Assembly (NCBI GenBank): GCA_963575745.1
Contig: CAUYUJ010003914.1
Coordinates: 64,001-128,000, forward strand
Reading direction: 5' to 3'
Length of the DNA stretch: 64,000 nucleotides
Origin: Prorocentrum cordatum
Taxonomy: Eukaryota > Sar > Dinophyceae > Prorocentrales > Prorocentraceae
The notes under the pieces are model-generated. The model made no database searches. It saw nothing but the letters and a program-made list of their open reading frames with translations, and had not been told where the DNA came from. Each line of letters begins with the position of its first letter. Within the stretch, counting starts at the first letter, position 1. A program made the position numbers and the translations under genes. Shown one piece after another: positions 11,433-22,565 of the stretch.

Positions 11433-11607
11433 GTGTACACCACGCGAAATGGTTAAGAAATCATGGGTTAAGAAATTCATGATCTCAGAACTTGAACAAA
11501 AACCCAACATTTCTATCAAAATCTTAGGATTTACATTGAAACGTTAAGAATAATCGAGACTCTGGCCGAAAACTTGGGTTTTCTTAAGCATCGCCTAAGG
11601 TGTACAC
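11433..11607. mobile_element. MITE-like element, family 1
   Basis: About 175 bp and AT-richer than its surroundings, with inverted ends GTGTACACC..TTAAGAA and TTCTTAAGCATCGCCTAAGG followed by TGTACAC. A near-identical copy lies at 16134-16305. No reading frame is present, so it would be non-autonomous. Confidence 0.85.
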
Positions 11608-11984
11608 TGCGCGGACAGATCACGACCAGAGCCCACAGATCCTACCTTTCTGCAGCCATGCCTCCGGCCGGCAGGATCTGCAGCAGGGCCCCCTGGGGCC
11701 AGAAGCCCTGCGGACACGCCCGGCGCGCAAGAGTTGCCACGCCCGGATCTGAGGGTCGGCATCTCCGCCTCCTCTGAACCAAGGGCTCCCAACTTCGCGC
11801 TTCGCGCTGCGCGAAGCGCGAAGCGCGAATGACTTCGCGCTCTCGCGCCGCCCTCCCAAAGGGAGAATAGGAGGACGAGGAGGAGGGGGAGAAGGAACGA
11901 GGACCGCGAAGCGCGAATAACTTCGCGCCCTCGAGGGAGCCCTTGCTGAACCCAGATCTCCTCCGACGTAAAAGTGCTCAATCC

Positions 11985-12330
11985 GCGGCCCAGTCCCGAC
12001 CCCTTCCTCCGGAGTAGTTCTCTGCCCGGGATACATTGGGGATGGCCACGGGGCCCGACGACGGGCCCCAGGGACCCGAAATCGAGAAAGACCGCCCAGA
12101 TTTTTTCAAAAAAAAAAAAAAACGTGTGCTCGGAGACCCGTGTCCTCTGCATGCCCAGACCCCAGACGTCGTGATCTTGCAACGACGTGACCCCCCGAAG
12201 CCTGATGAAGCCTGGGATCCTTCCCGGGGACCGGTTTTCCATACTGACCCGTGGTCTGACAGCCCCGAGGCCCGGCGAGGGCCCCCGGAGGTTGAAAATC
12301 GTAAAAAAACACCCCGTCGTGACCTTTTTC
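11985..12330. repeat. Dispersed intron-like element (family E1)
   Basis: It shares GACGTCGTGAT and GGCCCGGCGAGGGCCCCCGG with segments at 15010-15165, 19095-19290, 27965-28065, 33191-33349 and 41735-41870. At 33 kb it fills the intron position of an ankyrin exon. Confidence 0.65.
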
Positions 12331-12549
12331 ATGACTCCATGGGGGTCTCGGTGCGTAGACCTCGTTGCCCCGAGGGCCCCGACGTGCGGGCCCCCCGCGG
12401 GGCCGCTTCGGCGCCGCTTGCACTCCTCGGCCGCGCGGCGCGGTGGCCCCCTGGTGCTCCGACGACACGGCGGCCTGCCGAGCCCCGGGCGGCTCCAGGA
12501 GCGCGGCCACCGCGCCGCCCCGCCTGCGGTGCGGCCGGGTGGGGCCGCC

Positions 12550-12745
12550 CCCTTCTCCTCCTCCTCCTCCTCCTCCTCCTCCTCCTCCTCCTCCTCCTCC
12601 TCCTCCTCCTTTTCCTCCTCCTGTTTTCCTCCTTCTGCTCCTCCTCATCCTCCTCCTCCTCCTGCTCCTGCTCCTCCTCCTCCTCCTGCTCCTCCTTCTG
12701 TTCCTCCTCCTCCTCCTCCTCATCCTCCTCCTCCTCCTCAAGGGG
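12550..12745. repeat. CTC/CTG triplet tract
   Basis: About 190 bp of CTC with CTG and TTC variants on the plus strand. Confidence 0.9.
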
Positions 12746-13740
12746 GCGGTGGCACGCGCGGCCCCCGGAGCGAGAGGGATCCTGAGATCCTGGCGTCGCC
12801 ATTCTTTCGAGCTGGGCGTTTTCGAACAAACTTCGGGCCCTGGGACCCTCACAGATGGATCCCGCTCGAAGGGTGACGCAGAAAGGTGGGGTCGGGGGCT
12901 CCTATCGTGTTTTTGTCGCGCTGTTGCGTTTTTTTAGAGACGTCGGATCTCAGGAGAGGGAGGAGGAGGGTAGAGACAGAGGGAGAAAGAGGGAGAGGGA
13001 GGGAGAGATGGTGAGGGTTTTGGGATCAGGAGCCCTCGGATTGAGAATTAACCAGGGTCCGAAAGCTGGTGGAACACCAGTCGACGCTCGACCATGGGCA
13101 TCATCGCCAGCCTCATCAGATCAGGGATCCTCTGGAGTCTGAAGCCTCGTGGGAACGTTCCTTACCGAACGCCGCCACAGTACTCAGACGAAATGCCAAG
13201 ATGAAAGCAGCAATCTTGTTCTCTGATCTTGTCGGCGCTGCAGTCCGAGCACGGGACCACCAGGCCACGCCGAGAGCACCCCGTAGGCGCGCCTGGCCCT
13301 CGGATCAGGAATGACCGCGGAGCACGCCAGGCAGAGAGAGAGGGGGATGGGGAGAAGGAGAGGGGACAGACCACAACGATGAGTAAACCAATCTTGCGTT
13401 TTAAACGGAAGTCAGAACGGAGCCCAAAACGGAGGTTCAAAACGAAACCGGTGCCAAACAAAACGAACAGCGAGGCGAGGCGTTGAAAGCGAGAACGAAA
13501 AAACGGAGCGACACAGAGGCGAATAACGAGACAAAAAACAAAACAAATGCCAGGACCAAGCTAAACCGCACTGTGGTCGGTCCTGGGAGCGATTCTATTC
13601 GCCCCTGCGCCGCGCGCTCCTCCACCGCCTCGCCTCGCGAAGTGGACCTCTCCGGACGCCTGCTCAGCGACTGGTGGCTTCACCGTCCGGGAGCTCCCTG
13701 AGGTGTGCCGGGCACGTACGGGGGCCTGGCAGTCTGCAGC
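12746..13740. other. No recognised gene
   Basis: A GAG-rich patch lies at 12950-13010. Segment 13060-13160 (AAAGCTGGTGGAACACCAGT) is repeated at 18650-18680. No protein family was recognised on either strand. Confidence 0.4.
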
Positions 13741-13749
13741 TGCCGTGCC

Positions 13750-13770
13750 CGAGAGGGAGAGAGAGATGGG

Positions 13771-13801
<31 letters not shown>

Positions 13802-14035
13802 GGAGGGAGGGAGGGAGAGAGAGAGAGAGAGAGAGAGAGGCAGAGAGAGAGAGAGAGAGAGGCAGAGAGAGAGGGATAGAGGGAGAGAGAGGGAGCGAGA
13901 GGGAGAGAGAGGGAGAGGGAGAGAGAGGGAGAGAGAGGGAGAGGGGGAGAGAGAGAGGGCGAGAGCTGCTGCGCCCGAGAGGGAGAAGAGGGAGAGGGAG
14001 AGAGGGAGAGGGAGAGAGGCATGGGAGGGAGAGAG
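13750..14035. repeat. GA-rich microsatellite
   Basis: GAGA/GGGA repeats cover about 285 bp. Similar tracts are at 14565-14630 and 14840-14950. The long open frames across it are repeat translations. Confidence 0.9.
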
Positions 14036-14154
14036 GCCGCACGCGCGGCGTGCCCGAGAGAGGGAGGCCGAGAGGCCCCGAGGCAGTGGCGCCGGCCGGG
14101 CCTCCCGGCGACCGTCGGCCTCCAGGGGCCCTCCGCGGGCCCCGCGGCGGGCAG

Positions 14155-14430
14155 AACAACGCCTCCTCCTCCTCCTCCTCCTGCTCCTCCTCCTCCTCTC
14201 TTCCTCCTCCTCCTCCTCCTCCTCCTCCTCCTCCTCCTCCTCCTCCTCCTCCTCCTCCTCCGGGGCGAAGAGGCCCCCAAAAGGAGCCCGAGCGGCGCCA
14301 AGAGGCCCTCCCCCCCGGGGCACCCAAGACGCCGAAGAGCCCCCCACGACCGCCAAGAGCTACCCCCAAGACGCCCAAGAGATACCCCCAAGAGGCTCCG
14401 AGAAGCATCCAGGAGACCTATGGCCCTTTT
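14155..14430. repeat. CTC tract followed by CCCAAGA degenerate repeat
   Basis: A (CTC)n run at 14160-14262 is followed by a loosely periodic repeat of the type CCAAGAGGCCC/CCCCAAGACGCC to about 14405. The latter also occurs, often in reverse, at 24055-24330, 52020-52150, 54890-55080, 55180-55470 and 60770-61280. Confidence 0.75.
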
Positions 14431-15561
14431 GCTTGCTCTCCTCCTCCTCCTCCTTCCTCCTCCTATCCCTTCTCATCCTCACCGGCCCTGGACGAACGGT
14501 GCAGTTCTGTGGGAGTCCACGCGTCGAACAAATTGGAGCGCTGGATGCCTGGGGAGGGGAAAATAGGCAGAGAGAGAGAGAGAGCGAGATAGAGAGAGAG
14601 AGAGAGAGAGAGAGGAGGGAGAGGGAGGGATCACGAGCGGCGAACGTATCCATGTCCATGCCCTCGCGGTCTGGATTCTGGGGCGCGATCCCGCCGAATT
14701 ATGCGGTCGCGCAGGGTACGTTCCGCGCGGGGCATCTGCGAACAAACGCCACGTATCCGCCGGGTTGCGGCCCAGGGGCCCTCCCCGCGAGACCGCGGAT
14801 ACGGATACGTTCTTCGCTCGCGAAGGGAAGGAGAGAGTAAGAAAAATAGAGAAAGAGAGAGAGAGAGAGGAAGTGTGACGAGAGAGAGAGAGAGAGGGAG
14901 GGAGAAAGAGGGAGAGAGTAACAAGAGAAAGTGTGAGAGAGAGAGAGGAACAAACAACAGCCAACGCCAGGATCTCAGGGGAGGCACCCAGACACCCCAC
15001 GTCGAGCATTCTTCAGCCGTGGCTCCCCCGAAGCCTGCACCCCTGCCCCGGGATAGTTCTTCGTGGCGGGTCGCTGTTCGACGGCCCCGTGGCCCGGCGA
15101 GGGCCCCCAGAGGCGGAAAACATCCAAACCTTTTCGCCGTGCTTTTGCTCCACGACGCGAGGGGGTCTGGGCCTGGGCCTGGCAGGGCTGCCCAGACACG
15201 CACTACGCAGCACGCAGCTATACTGATGCGGGGCCCAACACGCAGACCGAACACGTGGCTCTGGCGCGAGGCGTTCGCCAACGCGTGGGCCGACGCGTGC
15301 CGAGCCAACACGCAGCGTGTCACCACGGACGTCTTGCACACGGCGCGAGCTGCGTCTCGGCACGGGCGCAGCAGGGCAGCGAAGGTCCCGGGCGCGGGGG
15401 GCGCGGGCGGGCGCGGGCCGGCAGTGGACAAACCTCCCTTTAGCAAACCTCTCCCTCTAGTGAAACCGGCCTGGGACCGAAACCGACGGACCGGAGCCCG
15501 CAAAAATGACGGCCGCGACACCCCTCCCGCGAACCGAAAACGGCAAATTCCTTGATAGGAA

Positions 15562-15717
15562 GGCACCAACTATACACCAACACCGATCCTGGCCAGGATC
15601 ATCCTGGGCCCAGGATCGGTGTATACGCCCTCCTGCCTTGGGCAAGAAGGCATATACACCGATCATGGGCCCATGGTGATCCTGGGCCAGGATCGGTGTT
15701 GGTGTATAGTTGGTGCC
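15562..15717. mobile_element. 156-bp palindromic element
   Basis: The terminal inverted repeats are identical for about 33 bp, starting GGCACCAACTATACACCAAC, with a second internal inverted segment around GGGCCC. It lies just downstream (minus strand) of an ankyrin exon, where an intron would be expected. Confidence 0.85.
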
Positions 15718-15764
15718 CTCCGACTTGATCGACGTGTCAGGGAAGGAGGTCTGTCCACCCCCGA

Positions 15765-15979
15765 GCGGTGGGGGGGGCGGCCCGCCCCTGCAGCACGGCC
15801 AGGTGCACGGCGGACTGGCCGTAGGCGTTCTCGCGCCGGGGCGCGCGGGGGCGAGCGGGGCACCGCTGTGGCGACCGGCGGGGCCGGCAGGGCCGCGTGG
15901 CTTCTCGGAGGGGCCGGCACGCGGCGCTGCGCGCCACGGGCAGCCCGCAGATGTCAAGATCTCTGAGGGCACAGGGCAG
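15765..15979 (-). CDS. Ankyrin-repeat exon (fragment)
   Basis: After an acceptor-like CAAAAG at 15980, the minus strand reads LPCALRDLDICGLPVARSAA and later ENAYGQSAVHLAVLQGRA, the second being a clear ankyrin core (G-x-S-A-x-H-L-A). The first codons lie inside the end of the family-2 MITE (15971-16137), so part of the transposon end would be exonic. The downstream limit is set by the palindrome at 15562-15717. A candidate preceding exon lies at about 16306-16450 but its frame is unproven. Confidence 0.5.
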
Positions 15980-16137
15980 CTTTTGATACACAGGTTTTTT
16001 TTAATATAGGGTGTTCAGTATACATGAGCAGTTTGGGCATAAATTTATGCACGAACCCATCGTTGGTTTTTATACTACATCCCGGCATTTTTCATACACG
16101 ATCCGCACGCGGAGCATGAATCAAAAACGGCACTGTA
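15971..16137. mobile_element. MITE-like element, family 2
   Basis: Ends ACAGGGCAGC.. and ..CAAAAACGGCACTGTAC are imperfect inverted repeats. The interior is AT-rich with GATCCGCACGCGGAGCATG. Other copies are at 25578-25753 and 26007-26150. Its right end overlaps the start of the family-1 element at 16134. Confidence 0.8.
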
Positions 16138-16305
16138 CACCATGCGAAATGCTTAAGAAATCATGGGTTAAGAAATTCAGAGTCTCAGAATTTGAATAAA
16201 AACCCAGAATTTCTAATAAAATCTTAGGATTTACGTTGAAACATTAAGAATAATCGAGACCCTGGCCGAAAATTTAAATTTTCTTAAGCATCGCCTAAGG
16301 TGTAC
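16134..16305. mobile_element. MITE-like element, family 1 (second copy)
   Basis: It aligns almost end to end with 11433-11607, including TTAAGAAATCATGGGTTAAG and AATCTTAGGATTTAC. It is inserted at, or joined to, the end of the family-2 element through a shared GTAC. Confidence 0.85.
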
Positions 16306-16453
16306 GGGTCGTTCGAAACCCTGCGTGCTTCCTCGACCTCGGCCTCGGGGGCCCACTGTCGAGCACGGACCAAGCATTTTTGTTCGAGTCCCAGAGGCAC
16401 TCGGAGCAGCAGCGAGGAACACGCGCCCGCGAGAGCTCGTTGCACCCAATTAG

Positions 16454-18075
16454 GAGGAGGAGGAGGAGGAGGAGGAGGAGGAGGAGGAGGAGGAGCACGG
16501 ATCAAGCACCCTCGGGGAATGGCTTCTGGACCTCTGGGGCCACGGATCAACAACACCAGCTCGGCGGACGTCAGAATGGCAGCCCGGCGGAGGGCGCCCC
16601 CGGGCTCGTGGCCGGGGCCACCGCGGGCCCCGGCACGGCGTATATCAGACGCCGTATACACTGGGGCCCAGGCCAGAAGAGCATCCATCAAAAGCATGAG
16701 ACCCTCCGCCGGCCAGAACAATTCAGAACATCCAACGACACCCTCCCCAGGATCCGCAAGAACATCCAACAAACACGAAACACACTAGGGTGCCCTCTCC
16801 GAACCGACCTCGATCTTATACCTCGGTCCGAATGTGGGTGCCTCGGCCGGGAGGGTGGCCCATAGGATGGCCCCGTCTGGCCAGACCCGGTGGCGCACAC
16901 GCGCATGGGTGCCTTCTGCGGGGAGCTGTCTCGGCCGGTCTCGCGGGGCAGCCCAGATCGGCGTTCTCGGCACGGTCTCTCCACGCCCCGTGCCGAGAAC
17001 GCCCTGGCCCAGCCTTGTGCTGAGGGAGGGCCGCGGCCAACCAGGACTGTGCTGTACCTCCAGGGGCTGCGCGCGATCCCGTGAGCTTGGCCACCAGGCT
17101 CTACGAAATCGGGGGCGGGCGGGGACAACAGGAGGCTCTCGCGAGGGGTCAGAACGAGGCGACCCCCCCGAGCCCTTTTTCGAGGAGGGTCCCCCTCCTG
17201 GCCTTGGGCCCTGAAGAGGAGGAGAGGAAGAGTGTCCCGGGCTTTCCCTGGCAGCCACAAGATGGCTGTGAGAAGGGGAGGAGGAGGAGGAGGAGGAGGA
17301 GGAGGAGGAAGAGGAGGAGGAGGAGGAAGAGGAGGAGGAGGAGGAGAAAGAGGAGGAGAAGAGGAGGAGGAGAAGAGGGACTAGAGCAAACCCATGATGC
17401 TAACTCACCCGTCCCAACTCCACCCCTCACAAGTGCATACAAGCCGGCGCTGGGGGAGAGCCGCATTTTGAAGAAAAACCCTCCGCCCGCACTCCGTCCT
17501 CGTAACTGCCGCACACGTTCAAGCCTCAGGATCATACGTGGGGAGGAAATCGCGGCGGGCGAAACGCCTGACCCCGCCTGCCAACAAGCCTAGTGGTGCG
17601 ACGGGGAGGAGTTATCCATAAGGAATTGGAGTGGAGGAGGAGGCAAAGAAGAGGAAACGGATATGGAGACAGAGGAGTAGGACCCAGGAGCCTCCTGGCA
17701 ACAAAAACGTAACAATGAGGAGAAGGGGATGATGGGGGGACAAAGACGGATAAGAAAGAACAGGAGGAGAAGGACCTGGGATGAGAAGGATGAGGAAGAG
17801 GATGCGGACCTGGGACAAGAAGACGGATGCGGAAGGCTCAATATGAAGAGGATAAGAAACAGCAGGATAATAAGCCGAAGTGGGGGGGGGTGGGGAAGAG
17901 GAGGAGGGGGAGGAGGAGGAGGAGGAGGAGGAGGAGGAGGAGGAGGAGGAGGAGGAGGAGGAGGAGGAAGGGGAGGAGAGGACGAAAAACATGGAGTAGG
18001 ATGATGATGATGATGCTGCTGCTGATGATGATGATGATGATGATGAGGAGGATGAGGATGATGATGATGGGAAAG
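16454..18075. repeat. Several GGA tracts and a GAT tract; no gene between
   Basis: GGA runs lie at 16454-16494, 17277-17385 and 17890-17975, with a GAT run at 18000-18070. Between them (16495-17276 and 17386-17889) I see no convincing coding sequence on either strand. Confidence 0.75.
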
Positions 18076-18239
18076 AGGATGGAGAACCTCGACCGTTGGA
18101 GCCCGAGAAGCCCAGACATGACCGAACACGTTGATTCGTCGATCCGCGGCCCCAGAGCTCCCGGACCCCTGCCTCGGCTTAGTGGCTCGTCCCGAGATGT
18201 GTTTCTGATGGCCCATGGGCCAAGCAGCAGAGGACGCAC

Positions 18240-18390
18240 AACAAGGGTGCAAACATACACTCTCGGCGGGCTGCCCGGATCTCTTGGGTCGGCGTTGCCC
18301 CCCCCCCCTGGCGCGCGGAACGCGCCAGGGGCGGCGCCAGAGGGGGGGGCGCAGCGCAGATCGCGGAGCTCCGCCAGCAAGTTGTTTTAC
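18240..18390. repeat. Palindromic element, family P (diverged)
   Basis: The centre CTGGCGCGCGGAACGCGCCA and flanking GATCTCTTGGGTCGG match the family; the arms are eroded. Confidence 0.55.
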
Positions 18391-19040
18391 GCAGCTTTCT
18401 GTCGATTTCCAAGTAACGCGCATCAGAAGCCGAAACCACCGAGAAGCGCCGGGACCGAACGAATCACGTCGTCGGAAATCTGGGAGCGCTACGGCAAGAG
18501 CCTGGCCGACACCGCGCGCCAACCGCCGTGCGGGCCCCCCATCCCGCGGCGCGTCGATGGGCGATGTAGCGTCGAGGCGTCCCCCCATGGAGCCTACGGT
18601 GAAGGGTTTGGATAAGAAGCCCGTGGGTCAGGAATCCAGGGCCTGAAAGCTGGTGGAACACCAGTGGAGACTTGACCATGAATGCTGGGGGGCGCGTAAA
18701 AAACGACCGCGCAGCATTGAGCCGCCAAGCCAGATCTCTGCCCCTCGCATGTTTCCCACTCGCGAGGCTTTGGTGACACCGCGCCCGCCGTCTTGGCCCT
18801 CGGACTTCTGGGGGAAGCATTCGGGCGTCGCGCTCATGTGCATGTTATCAAAATATCATCGCGCGCGGATGGCCGTTTTTTTTGCCACACGCCCCGGTAC
18901 GACCGACGCCCTCATTCGACCAGGAGTTCTCTGGTGTCTGAGGCCTCCTGGGCACACTCCTCACGAGCGCCCCCACCGCATCCCCCCTTTAGAACTGCCT
19001 CCTGATTTTCAGGTCACACCTCGGCTTCCCGGCGGCCGCT
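18391..19040. other. No recognised gene
   Basis: Part of a dispersed repeat with AAAGCTGGTGGAACACCAGT lies near 18650. Nothing else was identified. Confidence 0.35.
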
Positions 19041-19395
19041 CGGGAGGGCTATGAAGGCTCCGGGGGCATCCCTGGAACAGCCTCGGCGAGGCGCAGCTGC
19101 TGCACAGACGCCCGACGTCGTGATTTTGCTCACGGTGGCGCTCCCCGGAACTCTCGGCCCGCTCCCGAGGACCGTCGCTTCGTCCCGAGTCGCTGTCTGA
19201 CGGTCCCCCAGCCCGGCGAGGGCCCCCGGAGGCCGCAAACGTCAAAAAACGTCGCCTCGAGATTCTCCCACGACGCGAGCGTCATCACGCGGCTCCCCGG
19301 CGGCCGCGCGGGAAGAACCGGGCAGCCCCGCAGCGCCCTCGGCGAGGCGCAGCTGCTGGACAGCACTCCGAGGCTGGAGGGCCGCCGAGAGCATG
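19041..19395 (-). repeat. Duplicated exon-like piece plus E1 element
   Basis: On the minus strand the peptide QLRLAEGAAGLPGSSRAAAG (near 19330-19365) and a relative QLRLAEAVPGMP (near 19050-19100) flank an E1 element (19095-19290) that ends ATCACGACGTCGGGCGTC. A third copy, RLRLAEGVPGVPGSSRTADG, lies at 24930-25000. These may be exons of a repeat gene family or part of a larger dispersed unit. Confidence 0.5.
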
Positions 19396-19930
19396 CGAGA
19401 AGGACCGGAAACCTTTGGCCTATCTAAAACGACGCGAAGGTCGGGACAAAATCGGATCGGGATAACTCGAAATCTCTGAGAATCCGCGGGTTTGGAGGAT
19501 GCATTGGGCGCCGCGGCCGTTCCAGAGCGTGCCGGAACGCTCTGAGAGCGCTCCGGAACGCTCTGGGAGCGATTTGTCCCGATCCTGGCCCTGTTTGACT
19601 ATCCCCCCCCCCGCTAACGCTGCCTCCGAGCCTGCCCACCGCCGTGAGGCACGACACCCCGCTCTATAGGGAATGTACGGACGCGGGCCAATGCAAGTCC
19701 AGGTCCGTCGGGCTCTGCAGGGCCCTGCCAAGTCCTGCAGGGTCCTGCGCACCAGCCCGGGTCGGTGCACTCCTGGCTTCGCAGGATCCTGCAGGGTCCG
19801 GCAACCCCTGGCTGACCCCCGTTTGCATCGACCCCCGACTCAGGACTCCCGGCGTCGGCGCTGGTTTCTGTTGCCGCCAGGATCGTGCAGCCTCGAAGGA
19901 TCGTGGCTTCTCGAGAACGAGCGCACAAGT
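19396..19930. other. No gene; CGGAACGCTCTG and GCAGGGTCCTGC short repeats
   Basis: Short tandem motifs occur at 19510-19575 and 19690-19800. No coding family was recognised. Confidence 0.4.
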
Positions 19931-20116
19931 TGCTCCAGATTTCGTAATACAAGGGAGGGGGTCTGGACCCTCCAAGACAAGCCATTTCAGACCCCCCCCC
20001 CGTGGGAGAACCCTCCAAAACATCGCCCCCAGACCCCCGCAGGCCCTCCAAGATAGCCTGGAAGAGACCCCCCCCCGAAATGAGACCCCCCTCCCTTTCT
20101 TACGAAATCTGGAGCA
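19931..20116. mobile_element. 186-bp inverted-repeat element
   Basis: The ends TGCTCCAGATTTCGTAATAC and the reverse complement of TGCTCCAGATTTCGTAAGAA form about 33-bp inverted repeats running into GGGAGGGGGTCT. The interior is C/G-run rich. Confidence 0.85.
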
Positions 20117-20569
20117 TCCGACGTCGGCCGATCCCGTGCCACGGGCGGTGCTCGACCTCGCGCGCCCGTGCTGGCGTCGCCGCCACGTCCACCCGACGCC
20201 CTGCCTGGCCCATCTCGGGTGCGGACGCCCGGGCTGGGCACGGACAGGCCTTGGAACAATGCCCGGCCACTGAGGCTGCCTCGAACCCGCGGCGGCCGCC
20301 GTTGGGGCAGACGGCCTCCTGCCTGCAGAGAACCACGCCCGCGGCGGCGCGAACAGCGAGCCCTGCTCGAAGGAACGGGGATTGCTGCTGGGCATCGTAC
20401 CCGGTCGTTCCGTGCCCACTTCGGCCGTCCCGATCAAAACTCCTGCCCCCCCTCCGCCCACGGGCTGCCTACCAGACCACCCCAACCCGACCCGAAGACC
20501 CACCTTCGGGTTGGAGGGGGGGGGGTGCGGGTTCCACGTGTGCTTTCTCAGTGCTCCCCGACCCCCCCC

Positions 20570-20826
20570 CCCGACTCCGCCTCCGCCTCCGCCTCCGCCT
20601 CCGCCGCCGCCGCCTCCTCCTCCTCCACCTTCTCCTCCTCCTCCTCCTCCGCCTCCTCCTCATCCGCCTCCTCCTCCTCCTCCTCCTCCTCCTCCTCCTC
20701 CTCCTCCTCCTCCTCCTCCTCCTCCTCCTCCTCCTCCTCCTCCTCCTCCCCCTCCTCCTCCTCCTCCTCCTCCCCCTCCTCCTCCTCCTCCTCCTCCTCC
20801 TCCTCCTCCTCCTCCTCCTCCTCCCT
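20570..20826. repeat. CTC/CCGCCT triplet tract
   Basis: About 255 bp of (CTC)n preceded by CCTCCGCCTCCG. Long poly-proline, poly-serine and poly-leucine frames here are artefacts. Confidence 0.92.
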
Positions 20827-20907
20827 AGAAATGCAGGGCAGATCGGGGCCTTCGGGTGGGGTTCGGGGTGCTCTTCGCGGGCGGTGAGCCCCTGCCGGCC
20901 CCGGCAC

Positions 20908-21095
20908 CTTGGCGGCCGCGTCGGCGCCCTCGGAGAGCAGCAGGCGGACCGCCGCCGCGTGGCCAGCCTCCAAGAGGAGGGCGGGGCCGTCGCCGCCGCG
21001 CCGCCGACCCACCGCGGCGTCGTCGTGGCTCGCCGCGCTCCGCCGGCGCCTCTGGCCGTCCTCGTCCTCCCTCGGCGGCAGCTCACGGGAGCCTC
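20908..21095 (-). CDS. Ankyrin-repeat exon (fragment)
   Basis: The minus strand reads RSAASHDDAAVGRR and then GDGPALLLEAGHAAAVRLLL followed by SEGADAAAK, a typical second helix and turn of an ankyrin repeat. It ends at GCCAAG|GTGCCG, a consensus donor (20907-20906). The 5' limit is uncertain. A CTC tract follows within the putative intron, as with the exon at 1851-2021. Confidence 0.55.
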
Positions 21096-21099
21096 CCAC

Positions 21100-22010
21100 A
21101 TCATCTTGTCGGCGGTCGCGAGCCGACGCTCGTCGACGCGGGTCGACGCTGAATCGACGCCGATCGACGCTGCATCGAGGCGGATCGGCATCTCATCGCT
21201 CATCACCAGACGCTCATCGACGCTAGTGCACTCTACAGATAGAACTACTAGGGCACACAGGGTTCCCATGATTTGCTACCAGACTCGTCGGCGTCGTCCT
21301 CGCCGCCGTTGGACGTCGCCGTTCGCCCCAGCTCGCCGCTCGCCGTCGTCGTCCCCGTGGTCGCCTGCGCGGGCTCCGCCGACCTCCAGCGATCTGGCGC
21401 TTGTCCGATCCCCGCGGGGGGGGCAGCTCTCCGGGGGCCGCTCTCGGGACGATCGTGGCCACCCCCGCGGGGAGGCGTCGGGAGAGCCCCGCAACCCGCG
21501 GATCGAAGCGAACTTCTGTCGGGGAAGGTCTGGGCCCGCCGCGTTTCGTCGCTCTCCGTCGCCGCCTCTCGTCGTCCTCGTCCTCCTCGGCACCGTCGTC
21601 GTCGCCGTTGGCCGTCGTCGTTCGTCGCAGCTGGTCGCTCACCGCCGTCGTCCTCAAGTGGTCGTCGCTGTCGTCATGGCCGCCGCGCGCCGTAGCTCGT
21701 CGATCGCCTTCGCCCGTCGTCATGGTCGTAGATTCGCCGTCGGCTGTCCGGGGAGGTGAGAATGAGCAGGAGCAGGCGGAGAAGGATGAGGCCGACGACT
21801 AGACGAGGGGAGGGGAGGCGACCTGGAGATTGTGGAGTGCTGTGGGGGGGCCTGGGCGACCATCAGAGATCCTTTGGGTCTGAGGGGTGGCGTGATGGGA
21901 AATCGCTGCATGTGCCGCGGGGCACCTGCAGGTGCTGGGGGGATGATCGAAGATCGCGGATCGTTGATCACGGTTCGGGCCCTCATTCGGTTGCCTATCG
22001 GTGAACCAAC
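21100..22010. other. No recognised gene
   Basis: CGACG/GTCGTC-rich sequence with a short repeat of GATCGACGCTGAATCGACGC type at 21120-21230. Both strands are open by composition only. Confidence 0.4.
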
Positions 22011-22014
22011 GGTG

Positions 22015-22290
22015 GTGGAGGAGGAGGAGGAGGAGGACGAGGACGAGAAGCGAAAGTAGCTGAGCGCTGGTGAAGAGGAGCAGGAGGAGGAGGAGGAGGA
22101 GGAGGAGGCACGAGAACGAGGAGGAGGCAGGAGGAGGAGGGAGAAGCACATGAGGCAGGAGTCAAGGAGGGAAGGAGGAGAAGGGAGCGGTGAGCAGGGG
22201 AGCAGGGGGAAGGAGGGATAGGGAAGGAGGAGGATGGAGGAGGAGGAGGAGGAGGAGGAGGAGGAGGAGGAGGAGGAGGAGGGAGAGGTA
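22015..22290. repeat. GGA-rich tract
   Basis: Interrupted GAG/GGA repeats on the plus strand. Confidence 0.85.
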
Positions 22291-22565
22291 TGGGGCGAAC
22301 GAGGAAGCAGGGAGAAGGGGGGGAGGAATCGGAGAGGAAGGAGGAGGAGGAGAGACGAGGTGTGGGGAGGGGGGGAAAAAAGGAAAGAGGCGCGAGGCTG
22401 AGCAGGAGGAGAAATAGAGGAAATAAGGTCAGATGCTCGTATGTTTCGGCGACACCCCCCCGGGTCATCTGCTGTCTGGGGAGGGAGGTGCCGGCCGAGA
22501 AGCCAACCTGTTCGCTCTGGGCATCCCCGCGTTATGCCCGCGCGCGCGCAAGTGCTGCTGCGCAC

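Noticed and set aside
12380-12540. Ankyrin exon on the minus strand
   Set aside because: Only GGAVAALLE resembles the repeat; the following residues do not fit.
13674-14840. 388-codon plus frame
   Set aside because: Built from GA microsatellite and CTC tracts (Arg-Glu and Leu/Ser runs); no protein signal.
20002-21759. 585-codon plus frame
   Set aside because: Runs through a CTC tract and GC-rich DNA; the real signal in this interval is the minus-strand ankyrin exon.
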